Positions 36,745 to 47,005 are shown, numbered from the stretch's first letter. The stretch: DNA of 64,000 nucleotides from BACL27 sp947488385 (GCA_964203655.1 CAXNMJ010000007.1:1-64000), one strand, 5' to 3'. Translations and numbers: made by a program. Notes: generated by a model not told the origin, from the letters alone.

Positions 36745-37638
36745 ATGGCTTTGCACAACACACCAAGTTTTGACGTCGTTGTAGTTGGTTCGGCCAATCT
36801 TGATCTTGTCGCGCGTGCAACGCGTTTGCCAAAACCTGGTGAAACCGTGACTGGTTCGCACTTCTTCGAAGCATGCGGTGGCAAGGGTGTTAATCAAGCA
36901 ATTGCAGCGGCGCGCGCGGGCGCAAAAACTGCATTTATTGGTGCACTCGGCAACGATCATGCCGGCGAAACTTTGCTTGCTGCACTAAAAAATGATCACG
37001 TTGACATATCTGCTGTGCGCAGAGTCAGCGCACCAACCGGGCGTGCCTTGATCGGTGTTGGCGATGACGGCGAAAACTTGATCATCGTCGTACCGGGCGC
37101 AAATCACGCAATCACCGTTGATGATCTTGAAAAGAATTCAGCATTAATTTCGCAAGCCAAAGTTTTGTTATGCCAACTCGAAGTAAAGCTCGATGTTGTG
37201 CAAAGAGCATTTGAAATTGCAGGATCATCAACCGTGCGAATCTTGAACCCCGCGCCGGCACAAATTTTGTCGAGAGAACTGCTCTCTAAAGTTGATGTAA
37301 TTATTCCCAATGAGCACGAAGTAGATCTGTTGGGCGGCTCAGCAAAACTTTTGACCCAAGGTGTGAAGTCGGTTGTCGTTACTCTCGGGGCGAAGGGTGC
37401 GATGTTGGTTAACGCAGCTGGTGCAACGCAGGTTGATCCGTTTAAAGTGACTTCGATCGACTCAACTGGGGCGGGCGACGCTTTTTGTGGCATGTTGGCC
37501 GCCTGTCTGGCAGCCGGTCGAAGTATGGACGATTCTTTGCGTGCGGCGGTTATTTCAGGGGCTTTAGCCACCCAAATTGAGGGTGCTGTGCCTTCATTAC
37601 CGTTATGGAGTATGGTTCAGACCAAACTTGAGTCGTAG
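36745..37638 (+). CDS. rbsK: Ribokinase-family sugar kinase
   Basis: A 297-residue PfkB-family kinase. The N-terminal sugar-binding motif is GGKGVNQAIAAARAGAKTAFIGALGND, and the C-terminal anion-hole/ATP motif is SIDSTGAGDAFCGMLAA with the catalytic Asp. Ribokinase is the closest assignment, though adenosine or other sugar specificity cannot be excluded. It is divergent from gpmA with about 50 nt between the starts. No ribose transporter adjoins it. Confidence 0.82.
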   Translation: MALHNTPSFDVVVVGSANLDLVARATRLPKPGETVTGSHFFEACGGKGVNQAIAAARAGAKTAFIGALGNDHAGETLLAALKNDHVDISAVRRVSAPTGRALIGVGDDGENLIIVVPGANHAITVDDLEKNSALISQAKVLLCQLEVKLDVVQRAFEIAGSSTVRILNPAPAQILSRELLSKVDVIIPNEHEVDLLGGSAKLLTQGVKSVVVTLGAKGAMLVNAAGATQVDPFKVTSIDSTGAGDAFCGMLAACLAAGRSMDDSLRAAVISGALATQIEGAVPSLPLWSMVQTKLES

Positions 37639-37758
37639 TGACTAAGGTTTCATGCCTCGTAGGTTGTAAAGCCTAAAAACAGCACTTATCGTTCTCTGTG
37701 CTTGCCGATACCCCCTTTGGCAGGCGGTCACTTAGTTCAAACCAAACGGAGATAAAAA

Positions 37759-39594
37759 ATGTCAAAAGCAGTCGGAATCGACCTCGGTACAACCAACTCA
37801 GTTGTCTGTGTTCTTGAAGCAGGCGAGCCAGTAGTTGTACCAAACTCAGAAGGTTCACGTACTACCCCATCTGTTGTTGCGTTCTCAAAAGGTGGAGACG
37901 TATTAGTCGGCGAAGTCGCCAAGCGTCAAGCGATCACCAATATCGAGCGAACATTTCGCAGCATCAAACGACATATGGGCTCAAACTGGACCTCAGCCGA
38001 CATTGACGGCAAGAAATATACGCCACAAGAAATCAGTGCGCGCACTCTGATGAAACTTAAGCGTGATGCTGAGGCATATCTCGGCACATCAGTAACGCAA
38101 GCAGTCATCACCGTGCCTGCATATTTCGACGACGCTCAGCGCACCGCAACAAAAGAAGCCGGTCAAATCGCGGGCCTCGAAGTTTTGCGAATTATCAACG
38201 AACCAACTGCAGCTGCATTGGCTTACGGTCTCGACAAGGGCAGCGAAGACGAAACAATTCTCGTGTTCGACTTGGGTGGCGGTACTTTCGACGTCAGCGT
38301 TCTCGAAATCGGTGACGGAGTTTTTGAAGTTAAGAGCACACACGGCGACACGCACTTGGGCGGTGACGACTGGGACCAAAAAGTTATTGACTGGCTGGTC
38401 AAAGAATTCAAGTCGGCACATGGCGTTGACCTCGGCACCGATCGCATGGCGCTGCAAAGATTAAAAGAGGCTGCAGAAAAAGCAAAGATCGAGTTGTCGC
38501 AAGTTCAACAGACGCAGATCAATTTGCCGTTCATCACGGCAACACCAAATGGTCCGTTGCACCTTGATGTGTCGTTGACGCGTTCAAAGTTTCAAGAAAT
38601 GACAAACGATTTGCTCGAGCGTTGCCGAAAGCCGTTCGAGCAAGCGATCACAGATGCTGGCATCACGAAAAGCCAGATCAAACACGTGATTTTGGTGGGC
38701 GGGTCGACCCGCATGCCAGCAGTGCTTGAACTTATTCACTCAATGACCGGCAAAGAGCCGAACCGTTCGGTAAACCCTGACGAAGTAGTGGCCGCAGGCG
38801 CGGCAATTCAGGCTGGTGTATTGCGCGGTGACGTCAAAGACGTTTTGTTGCTTGACGTAACACCACTGTCGCTCGGCATTGAAACAAAAGGTGGCGTGAT
38901 GACCAAACTCATCGAGCGCAACACGACAATTCCGACGCGACGCACCGAAGTTTTCTCGACAGCAGAAGACATGCAACCGTCAGTAGAGATTCACGTGCTG
39001 CAAGGCGAGCGCGAGATGGCCAGTTACAACAAAACTTTGGGCAAGTTCCAACTTGTTGATCTGCCTCCAGCACCTCGAGGCATTCCTCAAATCGAAGTAA
39101 CTTTCGATATTGACGCCAACGGCATTGTGCATGTATCGGCAAAAGATCGCGGAACAAACAAAGAGCAGTCAATGACAATCACTGGCCAGTCGTCTTTGTC
39201 AAAAGATGACATCAGCAAGATGGTCAAAGATGCCGAAGCGCACGCAGAAGAAGACAAGAAGCGTCGTGAAGAGGCAGAGGTTCGCAACAATGCCGATTCA
39301 CTCGTGTATCAAACTGAAAAGGTTTTGCGCGAGCAAGGCGAAAAACTCACCCCAGAAGACAAGACCGCAGTTGAGGGGCCGCTCGCAGATTTGCGTGCAG
39401 CACTTAACGGCAGCGATACAGAAACGATCAAAAATGCAACCGAAAAGTTGATGACTGCAAGCCAGGCTTTCAGCCAAAAACTTTACGAAGCTGCATCGCG
39501 TGATGCGAATGCCGCGGGCACATCTGCTTCTGGTCAACAAAACGGTGGCAACGACTCAGACATCGTTGATGCCGAAATTGTCGACGAGAAATAA
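37759..39594 (+). CDS. dnaK: Hsp70 chaperone DnaK
   Basis: A 611-residue Hsp70. The ATPase domain begins AVGIDLGTTNSVVCVLEAGEP and includes FDLGGGTFDVSVL. The substrate-binding domain follows the DVTPLSLGIETKGG linker, and the C-terminal lid ends in an acidic tip (DSDIVDAEIVDEK). It heads dnaK-grpE-dnaJ-hspR. The 120-bp leader has a GCTTGCC/GGCAGGC hairpin (37701-37726), but no clear HAIR or CIRCE operator is seen. Confidence 0.97.
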   Translation: MSKAVGIDLGTTNSVVCVLEAGEPVVVPNSEGSRTTPSVVAFSKGGDVLVGEVAKRQAITNIERTFRSIKRHMGSNWTSADIDGKKYTPQEISARTLMKLKRDAEAYLGTSVTQAVITVPAYFDDAQRTATKEAGQIAGLEVLRIINEPTAAALAYGLDKGSEDETILVFDLGGGTFDVSVLEIGDGVFEVKSTHGDTHLGGDDWDQKVIDWLVKEFKSAHGVDLGTDRMALQRLKEAAEKAKIELSQVQQTQINLPFITATPNGPLHLDVSLTRSKFQEMTNDLLERCRKPFEQAITDAGITKSQIKHVILVGGSTRMPAVLELIHSMTGKEPNRSVNPDEVVAAGAAIQAGVLRGDVKDVLLLDVTPLSLGIETKGGVMTKLIERNTTIPTRRTEVFSTAEDMQPSVEIHVLQGEREMASYNKTLGKFQLVDLPPAPRGIPQIEVTFDIDANGIVHVSAKDRGTNKEQSMTITGQSSLSKDDISKMVKDAEAHAEEDKKRREEAEVRNNADSLVYQTEKVLREQGEKLTPEDKTAVEGPLADLRAALNGSDTETIKNATEKLMTASQAFSQKLYEAASRDANAAGTSASGQQNGGNDSDIVDAEIVDEK

Positions 39595-39613
39595 CTTCGA
39601 GTCGTCAATCTTT

Positions 39614-40084
39614 ATGACCGATGAAAAGGCAGAAGTGCCGAGCGAAGAGCTGAGCATTGAAGCGCTTGTCGAACAACTGACACGCGAGCGCGACGAATTC
39701 AAAGATATTGCTTTGCGAGTGCAAGCAGAGTTCGAGAATTATCGCAAGCGTTCGGCTGCTCAGTTGATTGATGAGTCCGATCGCAACTCTGGTCGCATTG
39801 TTGAGGGCTTGTTGGCAGTGCTTGACGCCTGTGAAGCGGCGATGGCTCACGGTATTGCGGGCGTTGAGCCGATATTTAGTTCAATGTTGACAGCGCTTCA
39901 AAAGCAAGGTCTTGAAGTACTTGATCTCGTCAATACGGTTTTTGACCCGAGCGTTGCTGACGCTGTAGTTCATGAACCAGCCGACGTAGATGGTGACGAG
40001 ACGAAGGTCGTTGAAGTTTTACGAACTGGCTATCGCTGGAAAGGCCGAGTTCTTCGCGCCGCAATGGTGAAGGTCAAGGGATAA
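39614..40084 (+). CDS. grpE: Nucleotide exchange factor GrpE
   Basis: A 156-residue GrpE with an acidic start, the long coiled-coil helix (ALRVQAEFENYRKRS) and the C-terminal beta domain ending VLRTGYRWKGRVLRAAMVKV. It releases ADP from DnaK. The ATG at 39614 begins MTDEKAEVP. The ORF is open further upstream, but that part lies inside dnaK in another frame. Confidence 0.95.
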   Translation: MTDEKAEVPSEELSIEALVEQLTRERDEFKDIALRVQAEFENYRKRSAAQLIDESDRNSGRIVEGLLAVLDACEAAMAHGIAGVEPIFSSMLTALQKQGLEVLDLVNTVFDPSVADAVVHEPADVDGDETKVVEVLRTGYRWKGRVLRAAMVKVKG

Positions 40085-40099
40085 CCCCGGTTTCTTGCA

Positions 40100-41038
40100 A
40101 TGACCGCACAGCGTGAGTGGTTCGAAAAAGATTATTACGCCGTGCTTGGCGTCGCCAAAGACGCAACCGATAAAGAAATCACGAAGACTTATCGCAAGCT
40201 AGCGCGCAAATATCATCCCGATACGAATCCTGGTAATGCGGCAGCCGAAGAAAAGTTCAAAGATATTTCGGCCGCCTACGACGTTCTTGGTGATGAATCG
40301 CGTCGCAAAGAATATGACGAAGTACGTCGAGCGGGACCATCTGCTTTTGGCATGAATGGTGCGCGTGGCGGCCACGGTGGTTTTAGTGGTGGGCAACCAT
40401 TCGATATGGGTGGCGCCGATATCAGTGACTTAATCGGTCAAATGTTTGGTGGTCGAGGTGGGCGAGGACGTGGCGGTGTCGATCCAAGACGGGGCACCGA
40501 TTTAGAAGCATCGCTTGATATCAGCTTTCTTGATGCGGTTAACGGCACGACTACTTCGTTGCGTTTATCAACCGAGGGCGAATCTAAATCTCGTGAAGTG
40601 AATGTTCGAATACCTGCCGGTGTTGATAACGGCCAGCGAATTCGAATCAAAGGTCGCGGCGAACCTGGTCGCAATGGCTCGCCAGCAGGCGATTTGCTTT
40701 TGACTTGCAATGTTGGATCACATCATCTGTTTGGTCGTGAGGGCAAAAACTTGACAGTGCAATTGCCGATCACTTTTACCGAGGCGGCACTCGGCGCAAA
40801 TATTGAAGTGCCAACGCTCGACGGATCAACCGTCACTTTGCGTCTGAAAGCGGGCACACAAGCTGGCTCAAGACACCGGGTGAAAGGCAAAGGCATCAAC
40901 GCCAACGGCGAATCTGGTGATCTGATCGTCAGTGTTGACGTCGTTGTACCAAAAGACCTGACCGATAAACAGAAAAAACTTTTGCAACAGCTCGATGAAA
41001 TTTCCGAAGATTCACCGCGTAGCCGAATGTTTAGTTGA
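40100..41038 (+). CDS. dnaJ: DnaJ-type co-chaperone without zinc finger
   Basis: A 312-residue J-protein: J domain (DYYAVLGVAKDATDKEITKTYRKLARKYHPDTNPG with HPD), a Gly-rich stretch (about 75-125), then the two C-terminal beta domains. The CxxCxGxG zinc-finger repeats of classical DnaJ are absent, with no cysteine pairs in that region, so it is closer to CbpA or DnaJ2 class. It follows grpE directly. Confidence 0.9.
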   Translation: MTAQREWFEKDYYAVLGVAKDATDKEITKTYRKLARKYHPDTNPGNAAAEEKFKDISAAYDVLGDESRRKEYDEVRRAGPSAFGMNGARGGHGGFSGGQPFDMGGADISDLIGQMFGGRGGRGRGGVDPRRGTDLEASLDISFLDAVNGTTTSLRLSTEGESKSREVNVRIPAGVDNGQRIRIKGRGEPGRNGSPAGDLLLTCNVGSHHLFGREGKNLTVQLPITFTEAALGANIEVPTLDGSTVTLRLKAGTQAGSRHRVKGKGINANGESGDLIVSVDVVVPKDLTDKQKKLLQQLDEISEDSPRSRMFS

Positions 41039-41092
41039 ATGACAAAGACTTCATCTGATTTAAATGATTTCTCAGAAAATTAAGGAGCCGAA

Positions 41093-41482
41093 ATGAAATA
41101 TGAAACTCAAGCCGTTTACGTGATCTCTGTTGCGGCCGAACTCGCAGGCATGCATCCCCAAACTTTGCGCATTTATGAGCGTCGTGGGTTGGTGCAACCT
41201 GCGCGCACCGCTGGTGGCAAACAACGTCGCTACAGCAATGCAGACATTGCTCAACTATTGCGCATCGCCGAGCTCACAGAACTCGGCATGAACCTTGAAG
41301 GAATTCGCCAAGTAATGGCGCTTGAAATTCAGGTCGCACAACTCAAGCAAGTGGTTGCACAGCTACAAAACCAATTAGAGCGAGCGCAGTCAAACTCACA
41401 AACTAAATATGGGCTTGTGCCGGTGAAACAAACAACAATGTTTTTTGGTCGTACACCCAGCATTCTGGATGAGGAGCGCTGA
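41093..41482 (+). CDS. hspR: HspR-like MerR-family heat shock repressor
   Basis: A 129-residue MerR-type regulator with the winged helix YVISVAAELAGMHPQTLRI ... RRGLVQPARTAGGKQRRYSNADIAQL and a coiled-coil dimer helix. In actinobacteria HspR, helped by DnaK as co-repressor, represses dnaK. Position directly downstream of dnaJ supports the call. No matching HAIR site was found upstream of dnaK. Confidence 0.9.
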   Translation: MKYETQAVYVISVAAELAGMHPQTLRIYERRGLVQPARTAGGKQRRYSNADIAQLLRIAELTELGMNLEGIRQVMALEIQVAQLKQVVAQLQNQLERAQSNSQTKYGLVPVKQTTMFFGRTPSILDEER

Positions 41483-41532
41483 GTTTTAGCGACTAGACTT
41501 TTGCTACGTACCTATAAAAATGGGAGCGTTAA

Positions 41533-42804
41533 ATGCCTGTATCAGTCGTCGTCGGAACCCAATGGGGCGACGAAGGCAAGGCAAAAATCATCGACTTACT
41601 CGCTGAGACTCACCAAGTAGTCGCGAGATATCAAGGGGGCCACAACGCGGGCCACACAGTTGTTGTCGGGGACCAGAAATATGCGTTGCAACTTGTACCA
41701 AGCGGTGTTTTTTATTCTCACGTAACACCAGTAATTGGCAACGGCGTGGTTGTCGACTTGCCGACTTTGTTCAACGAAATTGACACTCTTGAAACTCGTG
41801 GCGTGACCTGTGCACGACTCCGGGTTTCAAGTTTGGCGCATTTGATTTTTCCATGGCATCAGTCGCATGATGCGATAAGTGAGTCTGGCTTGGGCGAAAA
41901 CAAAATTGGCACAACACTAAAAGGAATAGGCCCTGCATACGCCGACAAGGCTCGTCGAGTTGGTATTCGTGCTGGTGATGTTCGTGACCCACAGCGGTTC
42001 AAAAATTTGGTGCGAGAGCGTGCAATTGCTGAACAGAAAGTTCTCACCGCTTTGGGCGGCGAACAACTAGATGTTGATTCGATTGTTGAAAAGTTCTCAA
42101 AGTTAGGTGCGCGTCTTGCGCCGTATGTCGCCGACACGGTTAATTTCTTGCACGATGCTTTAGACAGAAAAGAGAACCTGCTTCTCGAAGGGGCGCAAGC
42201 AACATTTTTAGATATTGATCACGGAACTTATCCATTTGTGACGTCATCAAATCCGATTGCTGGCGGGGCCTGTGCCGGTTCTGGTCTCGGCCCGCGCGAT
42301 ATCACGCGAATCGTGGGTATTGCCAAGGCATACACAACACGCGTTGGTAGCGGACCGTTTCCATCTGAGTTGCTTGGTGAATTGGGCGACAAAATCGTAG
42401 ACATCGGTCATGAGTTCGGCACCGTGACTGGTCGTCGTCGACGCCCAGGTTGGTTAGACCTGGTGATGTTGCGACATGCGGTGCGACTTAACTCGTTGAC
42501 CGAGATTGCCCTCACGAAACTTGATGTTTTAGATACCTTTTCAACTGTGCGTGTTTGCGTGGGTTACGAGTTAAACGGCAAAGAAATTTCTGGCTATCCA
42601 GATGATTCACAAATGCTTGGTCAAGTTGTCGCAAAATATGTCGACATTCCGGGTTGGAACACGTCGGTGCGCGCAATCCGCAACTATAAAGACTTGCCAA
42701 AACAGTCTCAACAACTCATCGAACTTGTTGAAAAGCATGTTGGTGTTCCAGTGACGATGATCGGTGTTGGCCCTGAACGCAACGAATGCGTGGTGCGTAA
42801 GTGA
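41533..42804 (+). CDS. purA: Adenylosuccinate synthetase
   Basis: A 423-residue enzyme making adenylosuccinate from IMP, aspartate and GTP. Motifs: VVVGTQWGDEGKAKIIDLL (GTP loop), GGHNAGHTVV, IGTTLKGIGPAYADKA, and the C-terminal GVGPERNECV. One active-site residue region, GDEGKAK, matches the common GDEGKGK except for Ala at the sixth position. The stop overlaps the purB start by 4 nt. Confidence 0.96.
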   Translation: MPVSVVVGTQWGDEGKAKIIDLLAETHQVVARYQGGHNAGHTVVVGDQKYALQLVPSGVFYSHVTPVIGNGVVVDLPTLFNEIDTLETRGVTCARLRVSSLAHLIFPWHQSHDAISESGLGENKIGTTLKGIGPAYADKARRVGIRAGDVRDPQRFKNLVRERAIAEQKVLTALGGEQLDVDSIVEKFSKLGARLAPYVADTVNFLHDALDRKENLLLEGAQATFLDIDHGTYPFVTSSNPIAGGACAGSGLGPRDITRIVGIAKAYTTRVGSGPFPSELLGELGDKIVDIGHEFGTVTGRRRRPGWLDLVMLRHAVRLNSLTEIALTKLDVLDTFSTVRVCVGYELNGKEISGYPDDSQMLGQVVAKYVDIPGWNTSVRAIRNYKDLPKQSQQLIELVEKHVGVPVTMIGVGPERNECVVRK

Positions 42805-44093
42805 TCGAGCGCTACAGCCTGCCTGAGATGGCAGATATTTTTTCAGACGAGTCAAAGTTCCGTCGCTACTTAGAGATCGAACTTCTTGCGACGTCAGCAC
42901 ACAGTGAAATCGGTGTCGTACCTCGAGATCATGCTCAAACTTGCCGCCAACTCGCACCAGTTGTAGACAAAGATTTCGTTGCCGCTGTCAGTGAGCGCGA
43001 GAAAGTTACCGATCACGATGTTGCCGCGTTTGTTGATGTTGTTCAACAGCGCATCGGTATGCCGGCAGGTGCCTGGATTCATCATGGACTTACAAGTTCA
43101 GATGTCGTCGACACGGCATGGTGTTGGATGTTGCGCGACGCAGCAACATTGCTTGACAAAGCAATTCTAGATTTCTACGAGGCGCTCGTAACTTTGGCCA
43201 CCAAACACCGCAACACGGCAATGATCGGACGCACACACGGTGTTCACGCCGAGCCGACAACATTCGGCGCAAAGGTTGCACTGTGGGCACTGCAGGTTCG
43301 TCGTGATCGTGAACGGCTCACAACTGCGACATCGCGCATTTCTGTGTGCAAACTTTCAGGGGCGGTTGGTACGTATTCAAATATTGATCCGCGCATCGAA
43401 CAAAGTGTGGGTGCGGCGTTGGGTTTGACACCAGTTCCAGCAACACAAGTGATTGCTCGAGACAGACACGCCGAATATTTGTGGGCTTGTGCCAGCATCG
43501 GCACAACAATCGAAACGATCGCAGTCGAATTGCGACATCTTCAGCGCACCGAGGTAAATGAAGTTCGAGAAGGTTTCGCTGTGGGCCAAAAAGGTAGTTC
43601 GGCGATGCCCCACAAACGCAACCCGATTTCATCTGAAACTCTCACGGGGCTGTCGCGTGTTCTCCGCGCCAACTTACAAGTCGGGCTACAAGATGTTGCT
43701 CTTTGGCACGAACGCGACATCTCTCACTCGTCTGCTGAGCGCATTGTTCTGCCAGATTCGTCGCTGCTTGCTTATTACGTTTTGCGTCGTGCAACGAAGT
43801 TGATTACAAATCTTGAAGTTGATGCAGAACAAATGAAACTCAATCTTCAGCTCACGCACGGCGTCGTGTTTTCTCAGGCGGTGCTGTTGTCGCTGGTGAG
43901 CTCAGGCATGTCTCGTGACGATGCATATCGACTAGTGCAAGAGCTGGCAAGTCGAGCGATCAGTTCAAAGACTAATTTTGCCGAACTTGTTGCCCAAGAT
44001 TCACGGTGCAAACTTTCAGCCCGACAACTTTCTGAAATTTTTGATCTTGATAGTTCGCTCAAGCGTGCGCAACTCGTTTTTGACTCGCTCTAA
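42801..44093 (+). CDS. purB: Adenylosuccinate lyase
   Basis: A 430-residue fumarase/aspartase-superfamily lyase, cleaving adenylosuccinate and SAICAR. Motifs: MIGRTHGVHAEPTTFG, the catalytic-serine signature KGSSAMPHKRNPISSE, and ERDISHSSAERIVLPDSS. Its GTG start overlaps purA's stop. The purA-purB pair acts in consecutive steps to AMP. Confidence 0.96.
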   Translation: MIERYSLPEMADIFSDESKFRRYLEIELLATSAHSEIGVVPRDHAQTCRQLAPVVDKDFVAAVSEREKVTDHDVAAFVDVVQQRIGMPAGAWIHHGLTSSDVVDTAWCWMLRDAATLLDKAILDFYEALVTLATKHRNTAMIGRTHGVHAEPTTFGAKVALWALQVRRDRERLTTATSRISVCKLSGAVGTYSNIDPRIEQSVGAALGLTPVPATQVIARDRHAEYLWACASIGTTIETIAVELRHLQRTEVNEVREGFAVGQKGSSAMPHKRNPISSETLTGLSRVLRANLQVGLQDVALWHERDISHSSAERIVLPDSSLLAYYVLRRATKLITNLEVDAEQMKLNLQLTHGVVFSQAVLLSLVSSGMSRDDAYRLVQELASRAISSKTNFAELVAQDSRCKLSARQLSEIFDLDSSLKRAQLVFDSL

Positions 44094-44095
44094 CT

Positions 44096-44677
44096 ATGAG
44101 TGAACCGTCGCGCGCACTTCCACAACTTGATGTGCGCAGACATGCCTTGCGCGAACACGTTTTGCAGCATTCGCTAAAGACTGGTTCGTTTACGTTGAAG
44201 TCGGGCCGCACAAGCAACTGGTTTTTAGATTCAAAACAAACTGCTTGTCGCAGCGACGGCATTTTGCTTGTTAGCGATGTTGCACTTGCGATTTTGCCGA
44301 GCGAGATTGATGCAATCGGCGGTTTAACGATGGGTGCCGATCCGGTTGCTTTTGGTATTGCTGCAGTTGCGGCAACTCGCGGGCGAACATTGCGCAGTTT
44401 TAGTGTGCGCAAAGAGGCCAAAGATCATGGTGTGACCGGCCGAATTGCTGGCGCTTTGCAACCGGGCGACCGTGTTGCAATTGTTGAAGACACAGTTACT
44501 CGTGGCACCTCACTTTTTGAAGCAGTCGAAGTGGTCCGAGCGTTTGGCGCTACACCAGTTTTTATAACCGTGATCGTGGATCGAGGCGGCACTTGTGCCG
44601 AGATGGCGCGCCAAGCAAAAATTAGTTACCAACCGATGTTGACAGCGCCAGACCTCGGCTACGAATTTGGTTCATGA
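44096..44677 (+). CDS. pyrE: Orotate phosphoribosyltransferase
   Basis: A 193-residue type-I PRTase joining orotate to PRPP. The PRPP motif reads VAIVEDTVTRGTSLFEAVE, and the FTLKSGRTSNWFLDSK segment contacts orotate. RKEAKDHGVTGRIAG carries the catalytic lysine loop. It starts 2 nt after purB, placing pyrimidine and purine genes in one transcript. Confidence 0.92.
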   Translation: MSEPSRALPQLDVRRHALREHVLQHSLKTGSFTLKSGRTSNWFLDSKQTACRSDGILLVSDVALAILPSEIDAIGGLTMGADPVAFGIAAVAATRGRTLRSFSVRKEAKDHGVTGRIAGALQPGDRVAIVEDTVTRGTSLFEAVEVVRAFGATPVFITVIVDRGGTCAEMARQAKISYQPMLTAPDLGYEFGS

Positions 44678-44720
44678 TCAATTACGAATTATTGATTAAA
44701 AACCTTCGCCAACTAGCTAG

Positions 44721-46785
44721 TTAATTATTAAGTGAGAAGTCGATCTCTCTTTGCAACACATTTGTGAGTGCAAGTGCATAAGCCGACGAGATGTGAGATA
44801 TATCTCGATAGACAACCATTTTGCCGATCACAACTGGGCAGATCTGTGCTGTACAAAACCAATCGGTTAGATCAACGAACCTAGAAGTTTCACTGCTCCA
44901 GACACCTTTTAGAACTTCATAAGTTTGTGGATTGAAAGCGACTTCGCGCAAAAAAGTGCAATTCTGCACGCTGTTTGGGTTGCCTGAGAGACAGATCGGC
45001 ACATGCTGTTGAGGCACGGGGGTATCAGCCAGATAAAGCACTTCTTGGCCATTAGCCGTGATCGCCGCCTGCAAATCGTTGAGATTATTTAGCAGTCCAT
45101 CTGGCGATTCATCGGCAAGATCTTCAGGATTTGTGAACCCCGAAATAATCACGAGCGAAAACTTCTTATCACTAATTAGTTGGAGAGCATTTTGTTGCCA
45201 AACTTTACATTTCTCGAATACGCCATTATCAAGGCCAAGTGGCGTGCAACCAGAGCGGGTAAAAGTCTGAAGCTTGAAGCCACGTTGTTCGGCAATTCGT
45301 CGTAGCGGCTCGAACCATTGAGCCGCGTGCGAGTCACCAAACAGCGCAATTGAAGTCGCCGAGTTTGGATTACCAAAAATACATTGCGGTGGTGCATCTA
45401 AGTCATGGTCATGACAACCGATTTTGTAAATCTCGGGTTCGTCAGCATCAAGTTCGACCAATGTCTGCTCAAGATCAGGCGGCAGTGAAGCGATTTCATT
45501 GGCACGATTCAAAAAATCTTTCAATTGCTCATCTGAATATTGAAAAATGGTTGTCGCTGTCACAGAGTTTGAACTTTCAGGTGATTGGCTTTGTGCAGCT
45601 TTAGATTCTTTCGCGTTTGTTGGTGTTGTGATCAGCGATGCAGCCAGCCCAATGACGATTAAAACAACACCGAAGCTCAACGTGCGTTTAGCCGATCGCA
45701 AGAAATTTGGAACTCGATGAATCGGCTGTTCAACAAACTGAAAACTAAGTTCGGCAAATATGAAAGTCGCAATAAGACAGAGAGCCGACTTGAATTGCAC
45801 TCAAGTCGGTTTTGTTTGCCGCCTTGGCCACGATGAGAATCGGCCAGTGCCATAGGTAAAGCGAGTAAGACCGACTGCCAACCCATTGCAAAATTCGAAT
45901 TTCGAAAACTCGACTGGGCCCGAATCTTGAATTGTCGTCCGAGGCGATGATCATCAGAGTTGCAACGACTGGCAAAATGGCCGCATACCCAGGAAATAGA
46001 GTTCGGCTGTCATACAAAAAGTTGGCAACCAGAATCAAAACAACTGCTAACCAACCAAGAGATTCGCGGAGCACCGAATTAATTCGTTGGACTTGTGTAT
46101 AGACCAGCGTTAAAAGCGCCCCAGCCCCCAACTCCCATGCACGAAATGGCAAGAGATAAAAAGTTGCTGAAGGCATTTTCGAAGTCAGCGCGACACAAAG
46201 CACCAAAGATATTGCCGTGATCAAAGCGAGCCCAAGCTTCAACATAACTTTGTTGCGTTGTATCTTCAGCAACAACATCACAATCAACGGAAAGAAAATA
46301 TAGAACTGCTCTTCTACGCCAAGCGACCAATAGTGCTGCAGTGGCGACGGCGGCAGAGCCGATTGCAAATAGTCAGACTCGCGCGAAGCGAACAAGAGAT
46401 TCGTGATAAAAAGTGCCGCCGCGCGCGCGTCTTGTGTCAGGTCACCTAGTCGAAGTGGTTCAAGCCAAATTCGCGACATAACGAGCGTGCCAACTACTGC
46501 AACAAGAGATGCCGGAAGCAAGCGGCGAACTCGACGCGCGTAAAAGTCGGTGAGTGAGATTTTTCCGTTTAGATCAAATTCACGAACAAGCAGATTGGTG
46601 ATCAGAAATCCAGAGATGACAAAAAAGATGTCAACTCCGATGTAGCCACCTGAAAATCCAGGGATCTCTGCGTGGTAGGCGAGAACCAACAGCACAGCCA
46701 AAGCACGAATGCCTTGAATGTCGCGACGTCGCCTAAAAAACTGACGCGTTGGATCTACAGCGTCGTCAGTTGAAGTGAACATCAA
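44721..46785 (-). CDS. OafA-like acyltransferase 3 with SGNH domain (one frameshift)
   Basis: The N-terminal part (46785 to about 45800) is an acyltransferase-3 membrane domain with RRDIQGIRALAVLLVLAYHAEIPGFSGG and VDIFFVISGFLIT. After a break near 45792 (one extra base, GCAATTCAAGTC for GCAATTAAGTC) the frame continues with FAELSFQFVEQPIHR. It then becomes an SGNH-hydrolase-like domain with FGDSHAAQWFEPLRRIA and a final TDWFCTAQICPVVIG ... DISHISSAYA. Combined length is about 687 residues, normal for O-acetylases of cell-surface polysaccharides. The stop is at 44721. Confidence is high for family, low for substrate. Confidence 0.82.
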
Positions 46786-46804
46786 ATTAAGAGTAATTAA
46801 ATTG

Positions 46805-46877
46805 TGGTCGGGACCGGCGTCGATCCGGTGACCCTGCGCTTTTCAGGCGCATGCTCTGCCTACTGAGCTACCCGACC
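46805..46877 (-). tRNA. tRNA-Phe (GAA)
   Basis: The reverse strand gives a cloverleaf starting GGTCGGGTAGCTCAGTAGG. The anticodon stem TGCGC/GCGCA encloses CTGAAAA (anticodon GAA). The T-arm has GGATCGACGCC and no CCA is encoded. Last of a minus-strand cluster Glu-Asp-Phe. Confidence 0.95.
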
Positions 46878-46901
46878 TTGAAGAGTGCGAACACTCCCCA
46901 G

Positions 46902-46975
46902 CGGTCCCGACGGGACTTGAACCCGCGACCTCCGCCTTGACAGGGCGGCGTGAACTCCAACTTCACCACGGGACC
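46902..46975 (-). tRNA. tRNA-Asp (GTC)
   Basis: Reverse strand begins GGTCCCGTGGTGAAGTTGG. The anticodon loop CTGTCAA carries GTC between GCC-rich stems, and the T-arm contains GGTTCAAGTCC. The discriminator is G and CCA is not encoded. Confidence 0.95.
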
Positions 46976-47005
46976 AGATTCTGCTTTCGCTGAAACTGAC
47001 CTTCG

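Noticed and set aside
36693..36884. N-terminal extension of gpmA
   Set aside because: It overlaps the ribokinase gene in antisense and lies before the conserved GLLVLLRHGQ start.
37639..37758. HAIR or CIRCE operator upstream of dnaK
   Set aside because: Neither CTTGAGT-N7-ACTCAAG nor TTAGCACTC-N9-GAGTGCTAA is present; only an unassigned hairpin is seen.
44711..44722. AACTAGCTAGTT palindrome after pyrE
   Set aside because: A 12-bp palindrome in the pyrE/acyltransferase convergent end, not followed by a U tract; could be chance.
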